From JBJXFY01 sp046155815 (GTDB taxonomy: Bacteria; Verrucomicrobiota; Verrucomicrobiia; Limisphaerales; CAIMTB01), in NCBI GenBank assembly GCA_046155815.1, contig JBJXFY010000326.1, positions 1 to 8,387 on the forward strand: a stretch of 8,387 nucleotides of DNA, read 5' to 3'. Both the position numbers and the translations under genes were made by a program. Of this stretch, positions 1-8,200 are shown piece after piece. How positions within the stretch are numbered: the first letter of the stretch is position 1; each line of letters begins with the position of its first letter. The notes under the pieces are model-generated. The model made no database searches and was not told the origin of the DNA. It was given only the letters and a program-made list of their open reading frames with translations.

Positions 1-1021
1 CGCCGTCCAGCTTCGGGTCGCGGCCCAGGTGGTCCCAGTGCGCGGTGAAGATCACGAACTCGTCCCGCCGCGCCGGGTCGGCGCCGGGGAGCTTGGCGAT
101 CACGTTCCGTGACGTGACCTCGCGCAGCGTGTTCGTGACGGCAAAGGAAACCTTCGCCCCCAGCGGCACGGGCTTGAAGTCACGCGACAGCGCCGCCTTT
201 TTCTGGGTCGCAAAATCCAGGCCCGCGTCCGTGAAGAGCCGCTGCGCCCGCTCCAGGCTCGCCCACGCGGCCACGGCGACCCGGCCGGCGTTCTTGTCCG
301 GCGTGCGCAGGTCGAAGTTTTCGCGGCCCCACGAATTGATCACCACGAAGAACGGGTAGCCCGCCGGCCCGGTCTCGTGGACGATGATCGCCGCCGCGGC
401 GCCCTTCTGCGCGGCGATCTCGTACTTGTACGTCCACCGGCCGTAGTAGGTCATGGACCGGCCGCGGAACGTCTTTTCGTCCAGCTTCGCCGGGTCCGCC
501 GGGTCGGGGATGGGCGGGTCGCCGACGAGCATCACAAGCGTCTTGCCGCGCACGTCCATGCCCTTGAAGTCGTCCCAGCCGTACTCGGGCGCGACGACGC
601 CGTAGCCGACGAAGACCAGCTCGCTGTCCGTGACCGTGACGCGCGGCTCGACGCGCGGCGACCACGCCACGATGTCCTGCGGGAACTGCCACGCCTCGAC
701 GGAGTCGCCGCGGCGCACGGTGGTCGCGACCTCGGAGCGGATGCCCACGAGCGGCACGCTTTGGAAGAAGGTGCCGTCGGGGTTGCCCGGCTGGAGGCCC
801 AGGCGGCGGAACTCGTCGGCGAGGTAGTTCACCGTGAGCTGCTCGCCCCGGCCGCCGTCCGGCGCGCGGCCCTCGAACTCGTCGGAGGCCAGCACCTGGA
901 TGTGGCGCAGGAGGTCGTTGGTGTTGATGGCGGACAGGGCGGCGGACCAATCAGCCGCGGATGCCGCCATCGCGGCCGACAGCCCGGCACAGGCTATCGA
1001 GCGGACCGAGATCTTCAGCAT
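1..1021 (-). CDS. Secreted M28-family metallopeptidase with PA domain (N-terminal part; runs off left edge)
   Basis: Exported zinc peptidase, probably an aminopeptidase-like enzyme acting in the periplasm or outside the cell. The frame is open from ATG at 1021 down to base 1, giving about 340 residues. Residues 1-23 (MLKISVRSIACAGLSAAMAA...) form a signal peptide with an ASA-AD type cleavage site. Residues ~25-125 include 'HIQVLASDEFEGRAP', typical of the region before the PA insert in this family. Residues ~130-250 resemble a PA domain (FVGYG at 137-141, then APEYGWDDFKG and a GKT-V-LV strand). The catalytic M28 domain begins near 305 (RNVIAKLPG) and shows HWDHLG at 328-333; H328 is the expected first zinc ligand. 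The remaining ligands lie outside the window. Family members are usually around 500-600 residues, so roughly 60% is present. No clear Shine-Dalgarno precedes the ATG. It is divergent from the pseudopilin gene. Substrate cannot be told. Confidence 0.9.
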   Translation of the reverse strand, partial: MLKISVRSIACAGLSAAMAASAADWSAALSAINTNDLLRHIQVLASDEFEGRAPDGGRGEQLTVNYLADEFRRLGLQPGNPDGTFFQSVPLVGIRSEVATTVRRGDSVEAWQFPQDIVAWSPRVEPRVTVTDSELVFVGYGVVAPEYGWDDFKGMDVRGKTLVMLVGDPPIPDPADPAKLDEKTFRGRSMTYYGRWTYKYEIAAQKGAAAAIIVHETGPAGYPFFVVINSWGRENFDLRTPDKNAGRVAVAAWASLERAQRLFTDAGLDFATQKKAALSRDFKPVPLGAKVSFAVTNTLREVTSRNVIAKLPGADPARRDEFVIFTAHWDHLGRDPKLDG

Positions 1022-1107
1022 CGGGGGCAGGCTAGAAGCAGGCCGCCCGCCGGGCAAACCGCCTGTGCGTTGCACTGCACGGCTTGCCAGCCAATCCGGC
1101 GACCTGC

Positions 1108-1113
1108 TAGAAA
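1108..1113 (+). promoter_or_regulatory. Possible sigma70-type promoter for the pseudopilin gene (-35 at 1084-1089, -10 at 1108-1113)
   Basis: TTGCCA at 1084-1089 matches five of six bases of the TTGACA -35 box. After an 18-base spacer comes TAGAAA at 1108-1113, matching four of six of TATAAT. Transcription would begin near 1120, leaving a leader of about 15 bases before the ATG at 1135. The position fits the divergent spacer, but promoter rules for this phylum are poorly known and the -10 match is weak. No equally good pair was found for the leftward peptidase gene. Confidence 0.3.
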
Positions 1114-1134
1114 CTCGTAGCGAAGCAGAACGCC

Positions 1135-1974
1135 ATGAAAACTTCCTCCGGGCGCACTCGCCCTTCCCTCGCCTTCACCCTCATCGAGCTGCTCGTGGTG
1201 ATCGCCATCATCGCGATCCTCGCCTCGATGCTCCTGCCCGCCCTGGCCAAGGCCAAGATGAAGGCCACCGGCGCCGCGTGCCTGAACAACCAGAAGCAGC
1301 TCATCCTCGGCTGGACGATGTACGCCGACGACAACAACGACACCATGCTTGCCACGCGTCTCTCTCCGGGCGTGGAGCTGTACGCCGGCGGCTGGTGGCT
1401 CGGACCGAGGCCGGACATCAGCGCCGGCATCAGCACCGAGGTGGCCCGGCAGCGCGTGTACAACGGCCTGAGCAACTCGCCGCTCGGCAAGTACGTGCCG
1501 GCCTACGACACGGTCCATTGCCCCGGCGACCTCCGCACCAAGCGCCTCAAGCCGGGCCGCGGCTGGGCCTATGACAGCTACTCGAAGTCCGACACCATGA
1601 ACGGCGGCCTGTGGACGGATCGGGGCGTGAAGGCCTTCGCCAAGACGACCCAGGTGGACCTCCCCTCGCAGAGCATGGTCTTCCTGGAGGAAGCCGACCC
1701 GCGGAACTACAACCTCGGCACCTGGGTCATTGACGTGCAGCCGCCCGGCTGGGTGGACCCCTTCGCCATCTTCCACGGGGACGTGAGCACGCTGTCCTTC
1801 GCCGACGGCCACGCCGAGCTGCACAAGTGGCTCGAAGCCACGACGGTCAAGGCGGCCCGCGATTCGGCCAACGGCATCCTCAGCTTCAACTGGGCCGGCG
1901 GCAACGGACGCAACCGTGACTTCCGCTGGGTCTGGGACCGCTTCCGGCACGCCGCCTGGAAGGAGCTGCCGTAA
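1135..1974 (+). CDS. Type II secretion/pseudopilin-like protein with prepilin N-terminus and H-X9-DG domain
   Basis: A 279-residue pseudopilin-like protein, expected to be processed by a prepilin peptidase and anchored in the inner membrane or assembled in a short pilus-like fibre. The leader is basic (residues 1-13), followed by FTLIELLVVIAIIAIL from residue 14. Cleavage is predicted between A13 and F14, with the conserved Glu at mature position 5 (E18). The -1 residue is Ala instead of the usual Gly. The helix continues as ASMLLPALAKAKMKA, and a C-NNQKQL-GW-MYADDN stretch follows, all typical of this family. H214 followed by nine residues and D224-G225 gives the H-X9-DG signature of prepilin-processing-associated proteins, abundant in Verrucomicrobia and Planctomycetes. 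Start at ATG 1135 is fixed by the leader; only a weak GAAG precedes it. No other secretion genes are in view, so it looks like one of the scattered paralogues. Its precise role is unknown. Confidence 0.93.
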   Translation: MKTSSGRTRPSLAFTLIELLVVIAIIAILASMLLPALAKAKMKATGAACLNNQKQLILGWTMYADDNNDTMLATRLSPGVELYAGGWWLGPRPDISAGISTEVARQRVYNGLSNSPLGKYVPAYDTVHCPGDLRTKRLKPGRGWAYDSYSKSDTMNGGLWTDRGVKAFAKTTQVDLPSQSMVFLEEADPRNYNLGTWVIDVQPPGWVDPFAIFHGDVSTLSFADGHAELHKWLEATTVKAARDSANGILSFNWAGGNGRNRDFRWVWDRFRHAAWKELP

Positions 1975-2036
1975 CCACGGCGGCCTCCGTCGCGCGCCCG
2001 CTTGCCGGGTCCTTTTCCGGCGCGGAACAGTACCGC

Positions 2037-5000
2037 GTGGCCTTCCGCGTGCGCCTCGCCGCCGCCCTGCTGCTCCTGCTCGGGCTGCCGGGCACGCCCA
2101 GCGCCGCGGCCCAGACCGGCCTCCGGCAGGTCACCTGGCGCGCCGCGGAAGGGCTTCCGCAGTCGCTCACGTTGACGGTGACGGTGAACCCCGGCGGCGA
2201 GGTGCTCACGACGCACGGCCCGGGACGCTCGGCTGCGCGGCTTGACGGCTTCAACGTTGCCAGCCTCACCAACTTCGCCGACGCCGTGGGGCGCGTGCAG
2301 TCCACCACGGGCGGCGTGTTCTGGAGCGCCACGCGGGACGGCCTGCGCCGGGTGGCCGGCGGATCGGAGGAGTCCCATCCGCTGCCCGAGATCGCAGCCG
2401 AGATGCGCGCCAACCCGCTGCGCGCCCTGCGTCCCCCGCCCCTGCTGCCGCTTGGGGACGAGACCCTGCTCGTCCTGCTGCCGGACCGGCTCCTCGCCTA
2501 CGACTCAGCCACGCGCGCCGCGCGGGTGCTGCTGCGGGCCGAGGCGGCGGGCGTCGGCCGATTCAGCGAACTGTCCGCCACCGGCCCGGGGGCCTTGGTG
2601 CTCGCCGCCGAGCGCGGATTCCTCCGGCTCACGGACCTGGCCGCGACCCACGCCGCCCCGCGCGTCGAGGCCTCGCCACCCGCCGACGCCGTGGGCGCAC
2701 AGGATCTGCAGCGGCCCTTTCCCGCCGCGGATGGCAGCGTGGTGGCGGCGGCCTCCGCGGTGACGGGTGGCCGGCGGGTGATCGTGCGCTGGTCGGCCAA
2801 GCGGCTCGACGTGTGGCCGGTGGAAGACGCGGTGCGGCAGGCCTGGCCCGCCGCCGATGGCGCGATCTGGTATCATGACGGCGGCGACGTCTTCCGCTTC
2901 GACCCGGCCGGGGGGCCGGCGGCGCGGATGGGCCTCTCGCTCGAGGCCGGCCGGATCATGGACCTTGCGGTCGAGCCCGACGGGGCGTTCTGGCTGGCCA
3001 CCACCGAAGGACTGGTACGCGCGGCACCGACGCTCTGGACGCATGCGCCTTTTGGCCCGCCCGCGGGCGACGCTCCGGCGCTCGCCCTCGCCGTGGACGC
3101 AGCCGGGCGACTGGCGATGGTCACGCCCGGCCGCCTCTGGTGGCGCGACGCCGCGGGCTGGCAGGCCCTGCCGCTCGGCGAACCGCTGGATGCCCCGCCG
3201 GCCGCGGAGAAGATTTTTCCGCTGGCCGGTGACCGCTGGCTCGTGCGTCTCCATGGCGCCGGGCCGGAGGGCGGCTGGCGCGTGGCCCGCCTGCCCGACG
3301 GCGTGCTCGAGCCCCTGCCGGCCCCGCTCTCGAACATGACGCCAGCCGGCAGCGACGCCGAAGGCCGGGTGCTGCTGCTGGACGCCGACGGCCCGGTGGT
3401 CCGTGGGGTGGTGACATTTGACGGTGCGAACATCTCCGGCGCGGCCGTGGTGCCGGAGGACTTGGGCGCAGTTGGCCGGGCGAGCTTCGCGCTGGGCACG
3501 CGGCGCGGGGAGCTGTGGATCGGCGGCGAGTCCGCGCTGCTGTGGCGGCGTGGCACGAACTGGACGCGCTTCGCGGATGTTCCCAGCGGCGCGCGCGACG
3601 GCGCCTTCACCGCCCTCGAGCTGCCGGACGGCCGGCTGTGGGTGGGCGGGCTCGACGCCTTGCGCGAGTTCGACGGCGAGACCTGGCGCATCGTCCGCCG
3701 GGGATTGGACCGCGTGAACGCCCTCGCCCCCGGCCGGGATGGCGGCGTCTGGGTGGCCGGCGCCGCGGGCCTGCACCGTTTCCGCGACGAGGCCTGGACC
3801 GGGCACACCGCTGAGGAAGGGCTGCCGGCCACCGCCGCGTACGCCGTGCTCGAGGCGCAGGACGGCACGCTCTGGGCCGGCACCGCGCGCGGGGCGGCCG
3901 CCTGGAACCGTCGCGCCGACCGCGACCCGCCCCGCGCCGGGATCACCGGCGCGGACACGCCGGCCCAGGCCGGTGACGGCCGCGCGCTGCTCCTTGTGGG
4001 CGGCGCGGACCGCTGGGACTTCACCCCGCCCGGCCGGCTGCAGTTTTCCTGGCGGCTGGACAACGGGGCGTGGTCGCCCTGGCGCGCGACTGCGGTGGTG
4101 CCGCTGACAAACATCGCCGCCGGCACGCATGTCTTCGCGGTGCGCGCGCTGGACCGGGCCGGCAACGTCTCGTCCGCGCCCGCGGTGCGCGAGTTCACCG
4201 TGGCGCTGCGGTGGTTCCGCGACCCGCGGCTGCTCGGCGTGGCCCTCGTGGGCGCGGCGGCGGCGGCGGCCTTCGCCGTGCTGGCCGTGAACCGCCACTT
4301 CCGCCTGCGCCGCAGCTACGCGGAGGTCGAGGCCAGGGTGCGCGAGCGCACTGCCGCGCTCGAACGCGCCAACGCCGAGCTGCTGCACAGCCAGAAGATG
4401 CGCGCGCTGGGCACCCTGGCCGCCGGCGTGGCCCACGACTTCAACGGCCTGCTCTCCGTCATCCGCGGCTCCGCGCAGCTCCTTGAGCCGAACGTCAATG
4501 AAAGCCCGCGCGCCCACGCACGGCTCCAGCGCATCCTGGCCGCCGTCGAGCAGGGCGGAGGCCTCGTCCACGCGATGCTGGGCTTCAGCCGCACCGGCCC
4601 GCGCACCGGCGAGGCGCTCGATCCCGTCCGCGTCATCCACGAGACGCTCAACCTGCTCGAGGAGTCGGCCGCGCGGCGGGTGGAGTTCGTGCTGCCCGCG
4701 GAACCCGTGCCACAGCTGCTCGGTTCCGCGGAGATGCTGCGCCAGGTGCTCGTGAACCTGCTGCGCAACGCGGACGAGGCCATGAACCACGAAGGCCTGG
4801 TGACCCTTCGGATCGAACGCCTGGACGCCCCTCCCGCCGGCCCGGTGCTGTTCCCCGCTTCGGGCGGGCCGTGCCTCGCGATCACCGTGGCCGACACGGG
4901 CGCCGGCATCAGCCCGGAGCACCTCGCCCGCATCTTCGAGCCGTTCTTCACCACCAAGGGCTTCAGCGCCCGCCGCGGCACCGGCCTCGGCCTGCTGATG

Positions 5001-5114
5001 GTCCACGAGTTCTGCAAGGATCTGGGCTACGGCCTGCAGGTGGAGTCGCAGGTAGGCCGCGGCAGCCGCTTCCGCGTGCTCGTGCCGGAAGCCGCGTGGT
5101 GCGCACGGAAGTGA
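2037..5114 (+). CDS. Membrane sensor histidine kinase: beta-propeller, Y_Y_Y domain, HisKA, HATPase
   Basis: A 1025-residue sensor kinase that should bind a ligand outside the cytoplasm and phosphorylate an unseen response regulator. It starts at GTG 2037: no better in-frame start lies close upstream, and the resulting N-terminus is a clear signal peptide (MAFRVRLAAALLLLLGLPG, cleavage near AAA|Q26). Residues ~30-630 are two-component-regulator propeller repeats. The first (33-73, EGLPQ...ARLDGF) is followed by W-centred blades at W319, W494 (LWIGG), W535 (LWVGG), W572 (VWVAG) and W613 (LWAGT). A Y_Y_Y immunoglobulin-like domain spans ~668-722. One membrane helix (~732-751) contains six alanines. 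A coiled coil (757-785) leads to the HisKA domain with H800 in AHDFN. The ATPase has N907/N911, DTGAGIS (953-959), IFEPFFTTK (966-974) and GTGLGL (981-986). No receiver or DNA-binding domain is fused. Gly replaces the usual Asn at 804 (H+4). Only a weak GGAA precedes the start. The gene lies 62 bases after the pseudopilin gene. Confidence 0.95.
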   Translation: MAFRVRLAAALLLLLGLPGTPSAAAQTGLRQVTWRAAEGLPQSLTLTVTVNPGGEVLTTHGPGRSAARLDGFNVASLTNFADAVGRVQSTTGGVFWSATRDGLRRVAGGSEESHPLPEIAAEMRANPLRALRPPPLLPLGDETLLVLLPDRLLAYDSATRAARVLLRAEAAGVGRFSELSATGPGALVLAAERGFLRLTDLAATHAAPRVEASPPADAVGAQDLQRPFPAADGSVVAAASAVTGGRRVIVRWSAKRLDVWPVEDAVRQAWPAADGAIWYHDGGDVFRFDPAGGPAARMGLSLEAGRIMDLAVEPDGAFWLATTEGLVRAAPTLWTHAPFGPPAGDAPALALAVDAAGRLAMVTPGRLWWRDAAGWQALPLGEPLDAPPAAEKIFPLAGDRWLVRLHGAGPEGGWRVARLPDGVLEPLPAPLSNMTPAGSDAEGRVLLLDADGPVVRGVVTFDGANISGAAVVPEDLGAVGRASFALGTRRGELWIGGESALLWRRGTNWTRFADVPSGARDGAFTALELPDGRLWVGGLDALREFDGETWRIVRRGLDRVNALAPGRDGGVWVAGAAGLHRFRDEAWTGHTAEEGLPATAAYAVLEAQDGTLWAGTARGAAAWNRRADRDPPRAGITGADTPAQAGDGRALLLVGGADRWDFTPPGRLQFSWRLDNGAWSPWRATAVVPLTNIAAGTHVFAVRALDRAGNVSSAPAVREFTVALRWFRDPRLLGVALVGAAAAAAFAVLAVNRHFRLRRSYAEVEARVRERTAALERANAELLHSQKMRALGTLAAGVAHDFNGLLSVIRGSAQLLEPNVNESPRAHARLQRILAAVEQGGGLVHAMLGFSRTGPRTGEALDPVRVIHETLNLLEESAARRVEFVLPAEPVPQLLGSAEMLRQVLVNLLRNADEAMNHEGLVTLRIERLDAPPAGPVLFPASGGPCLAITVADTGAGISPEHLARIFEPFFTTKGFSARRGTGLGLLMVHEFCKDLGYGLQVESQVGRGSRFRVLVPEAAWCARK

Positions 5115-5125
5115 CCGCGGCGCAG

Positions 5126-5142
5126 GCCGCCCGCCCGGCGGC
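5126..5142. terminator. Possible hairpin 1 in the convergent spacer (terminator candidate)
   Basis: GCCGCC (5126-5131), a five-base loop, and GGCGGC (5137-5142) form a perfect 6-bp all-GC stem starting 11 bases after the kinase stop codon. There is no T-tract on either side, so it is not a standard intrinsic terminator. In DNA this rich in GC such short stems also arise by chance. Confidence 0.3.
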
Positions 5143-5175
5143 ACGTTGCCGAGCCACGCTGTCCGCGCCGGCATC

Positions 5176-5190
5176 GCCGCCCCAGGCGGC
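5176..5190. terminator. Possible hairpin 2 in the convergent spacer (terminator candidate)
   Basis: GCCGCC (5176-5181), a CCA loop, and GGCGGC (5185-5190) form a perfect 6-bp stem with a three-base loop, 15 bases beyond the dnaE2 stop codon when read on the minus strand. The stem hexamer is identical to that of the hairpin at 5126-5142. It could end dnaE2 transcription, or act for both converging genes. No T-tract follows in either direction. Confidence 0.33.
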
Positions 5191-5205
5191 AATCCGCAGC
5201 GCCCC

Positions 5206-8200
5206 CTACCCGAAGTCGTGTGACGCCGCCGTTTCCAGCCCCGGTGCGGCCAGCCGTTCAATCCGGCTCACCCGCACATGGACCGTCCCGTGCCGGTGCT
5301 GGGCCGTGCCTTCCATCAGCAGGAAGGGTTCGGTGACGAGCGTCAGCCGTGCGTGCTCGAACAGCCCCGGCGCGACGATGGCGTTGGCGATCCCCGTCTC
5401 GTCCTCGAGGCTCACGAAGCAGACGCCCTTGGCCGTGCCGGGCCGCTGCCGGCAGATCACCTGTCCGGCGATGCGGACACGCGTCCCGTCGGCCGCAGCG
5501 CGGAGGTCCGCCGCACGCCACACGTCCGCGAGCTGCGGCCGCAGCAGCGTCATCGGGTGCGGCCCGGTGGTGAGGCGGAGGCCGGCATAATCGGCCTGCG
5601 TCCGTTCCGCGGCGTCCATCGGCCGCAGCGGTGAGGCGGCGGCCGGCGGTTCGCCGAACAGGTCGCCGTCGCGCCGGATGCGCGCGGCGCTCCACAGCGC
5701 GGCGCGGCGGTGGGGCGCGAGGGCGTTGAGCGCGCCGATCCCCGCCAGCGTCCGCAGCCCGTCCGCGGACAGCGGCACGCGGCGCTGGAGGTCGTCGAGC
5801 GACGCGAAGGGCTGCCGCTCCCGCTCCGCCACGAGCGCGAGCGCGTGGCCCTGCGACAGGCCCGAAACCTGGCGCAGCCCGAGGCGCAGCGCGTCGTCGG
5901 CCTCGACGGCCGTCTCCCAGCCGGAGCGCGCAACGCACACGGGCCTCACGCGGATCCCGTGCTCCTTCGCATCGCGGACCAGCGTGGCCGCGGAATAGAA
6001 CCCCATCGGCTGGTTGTTCAGCAGGCCGGCAAAGAACTCCGCCGCACGATGCACCTTGAGCCACGCGCTGGCGTAGGCGAGGTGCGCGAACGAAATCGCG
6101 TGCGACTCGGGAAAGCCGTACAGCGCGAACGAGCCGACCGCCGCGACGATGCGCCCGGCGACTTCGGGCTCCACGCCCCTGCGCTCCATCGCCCCGCGCA
6201 GCTTCGCCGTCGCGCGCTCCATCTTCTCCTCGCTCCGGTGGAAGCTCAGGGCCTTGCGCAGCTCCTCCGCCTCGTCGCCGCTGAAGTCCGCCATCACCAT
6301 CGCGATCTTCAGCATCTGCTCCTGAAACAGCGGCACGCCCAGCGTGCGCTTCAGGATGGGGACCAGCCGCTCGTCGTAGTAGGTCACCGGCTCCTCGCCG
6401 GTGCGGCGGCGCAGGTACGGGTGGGCGAGGTCGCCCTGGATCGGGCCGGGGCGGATGATGGCGACCTCGATCACCAGGTCGTAAAACTTCGCCGGCTTCA
6501 TCCGCGGCAGCGTGGCCATCTGCGCGCGGCTCTCGACCTGGAAGACGCCGATGGTGTCGGCCCGCTGCAGCGCGGCGAACGTGGCCGGGTCGTCCGGCGG
6601 GAGCTGCGCGAGGTCCACCGGCCGGCCGCGCTCCGCGCAGAGCGTCGTCGTGTCCTGCAGCACGGCCATCATGCCCAGCCCGAGCAGGTCCACCTTGATG
6701 AGGCCGAGGTCTTCGCAGTCATCCTTGTCCCACTGGAGCACGGTGCGGCCCGGCATGGCGGCCGGCTCCAAGGGGACGATGGAGCTGAGCGCGTGCTGGC
6801 AGATCACCATCCCGCCGGAGTGCTGCCCGAGATGGCGGGGCAGCCGCCGCATCTGGCCGCAGAGGTCGGCGAAGGCGGCGGCCCGGGGGTGCGAAGCCGG
6901 GAGGCCTGCACGCTCCATCTGCGCGGCCAGTTCCAGCGTGTGGGGGAAGTCGCCGTTCGCGTACAGGCTGGCGAAGCGGTCCAGCACGTCGGCCGGCAGG
7001 TTCAGCGCCTTGCCGACCTCACGGGCCGCGCTTCGGCCCCGGTACGTGATGACGGTCGCCGTCATGGCCGCGCCCTGCGCGCCGTAGCGGCGGAACACCT
7101 CCTGGATCACCCGTTCGCGCCGGTCGCCGCTGGGCAGGTCGAGGTCAATGTCCGGCCAGCTTCTCCGCGACTCGCTCAGGAACCGCTCGAACAGAACCTC
7201 AAACTTCACCGGGTCCACGGCCGTGATGCCGAGGCAGAAGCAGACCGCGCTGTTGGCCGCGGAGCCGCGTCCCTGGACGAAGATGTCCTGCTCCCGGCAG
7301 TACCGCACGAGGTCCGCCACGATCAGGAAGTAGCCGCAGAAGCCGAGCCTTTCGACCAGGGCCAGCTCCTTCCCCAGCAGCGAGGCGACCTTCGGCGGCA
7401 GAGTGGCGCCGTAGCGTTCGTGCGCGCCGCGGTAGGTCCATTCCTGGAGCACGCCGGCCATCGTCTCGCCGGGGCCGACGGGGTACTTCGGGAACTCGTA
7501 CCCGAGGTCCGCGAGCGTGAACTCCAGCCGCTCCGCGAGCCGCACCGTGTTGGCGACGGCCTCGGGCCGGTCGGCGAACAGCGCGGCCATCGCCACGGCC
7601 GGCTTCAGGTGGGCCTCGTCGTTCACAGCGAGCAACGACCCGGCCGCGTCGAGGTGCGTGTGATGGCGCAGGCAGGCAAAAACGTCCGCCACGCGCCGCG
7701 CCTCCGGCCGCGCGTACAGCACGCCGTTGGTGGCGAGCAGGGGCAGGCGGTGCGCGTCCGCGAGGTCCGCCAGCGCGCGGTTTACCGCGTCCTCGCCGTG
7801 GACGCGGTGCCGTTGCAGCTCGACGAACACGTTGTCCGGGCCGAAGGCGTCGGTGAGCCGGCGCAGCACGGCCGGGGCGGCGCTTCCGGTGTCCGGCCCG
7901 AGCACGGCGCGGCGCAGCGGCCCCTCGCCGTCACCGGTGAGCGCCACCAGCCCGGCGGCGAACTCCGGAAGTTCCGCCCAGCGGACGCGGCCGGCACCCT
8001 TGGTGGCGCGCAGGTGCGCGCCCGTGAGCAGCCGGCAGAGGTTTTGATAGCCCGCGCGCGAGGCCACGAGCACCGGCAGCACCGCGCCGTCATCCAGCAC
8101 AAGTTCCGCGCCGAGCAGCGGGCGGAGGCCGGCCTCGCGGCCCGTGGCGAAGACGCGCGGCGCGCCGTACACGCCCATGCGGTCGCACACCGCGAGCGCG

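Noticed and set aside
180..950. A 256-codon minus-strand frame overlapping the peptidase gene
   Set aside because: It is the same strand in a different frame. The overlapping frame starting at 1021 encodes an unmistakable M28/PA protein, while this one is Arg- and Pro-rich without motifs.
1022..1060. Possible leftward promoter for the peptidase (TTGCCC, 17 bases, TAGCCT)
   Set aside because: The -10 element matches only three of six bases and would lie almost on the start codon, so it was not annotated.
377..1120. Plus-strand frames over the peptidase gene and spacer
   Set aside because: They lie antisense to the M28 gene, lack motifs and show the composition of GC-driven shadow frames.
1015..1950. 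A 311-codon minus-strand open frame opposite the pseudopilin gene
   Set aside because: It is a shadow of the H-X9-DG gene. The product has no family signature, and the plus-strand protein is clearly real.
2004..2021. GCCGG/CCGGC stem with an eight-base loop between the pseudopilin and kinase genes
   Set aside because: The 5-bp stem has no following T-tract and lies just before the kinase start. It is too weak to call a terminator and would conflict with a possible operon.
2505..5261. A 918-codon open frame on the minus strand opposite the sensor kinase
   Set aside because: It is antisense to a gene with complete, ordered kinase motifs. Its translation is low-complexity and rich in Gly, Arg, Ala and Pro with no recognisable domain, as expected from high GC at third codon positions.
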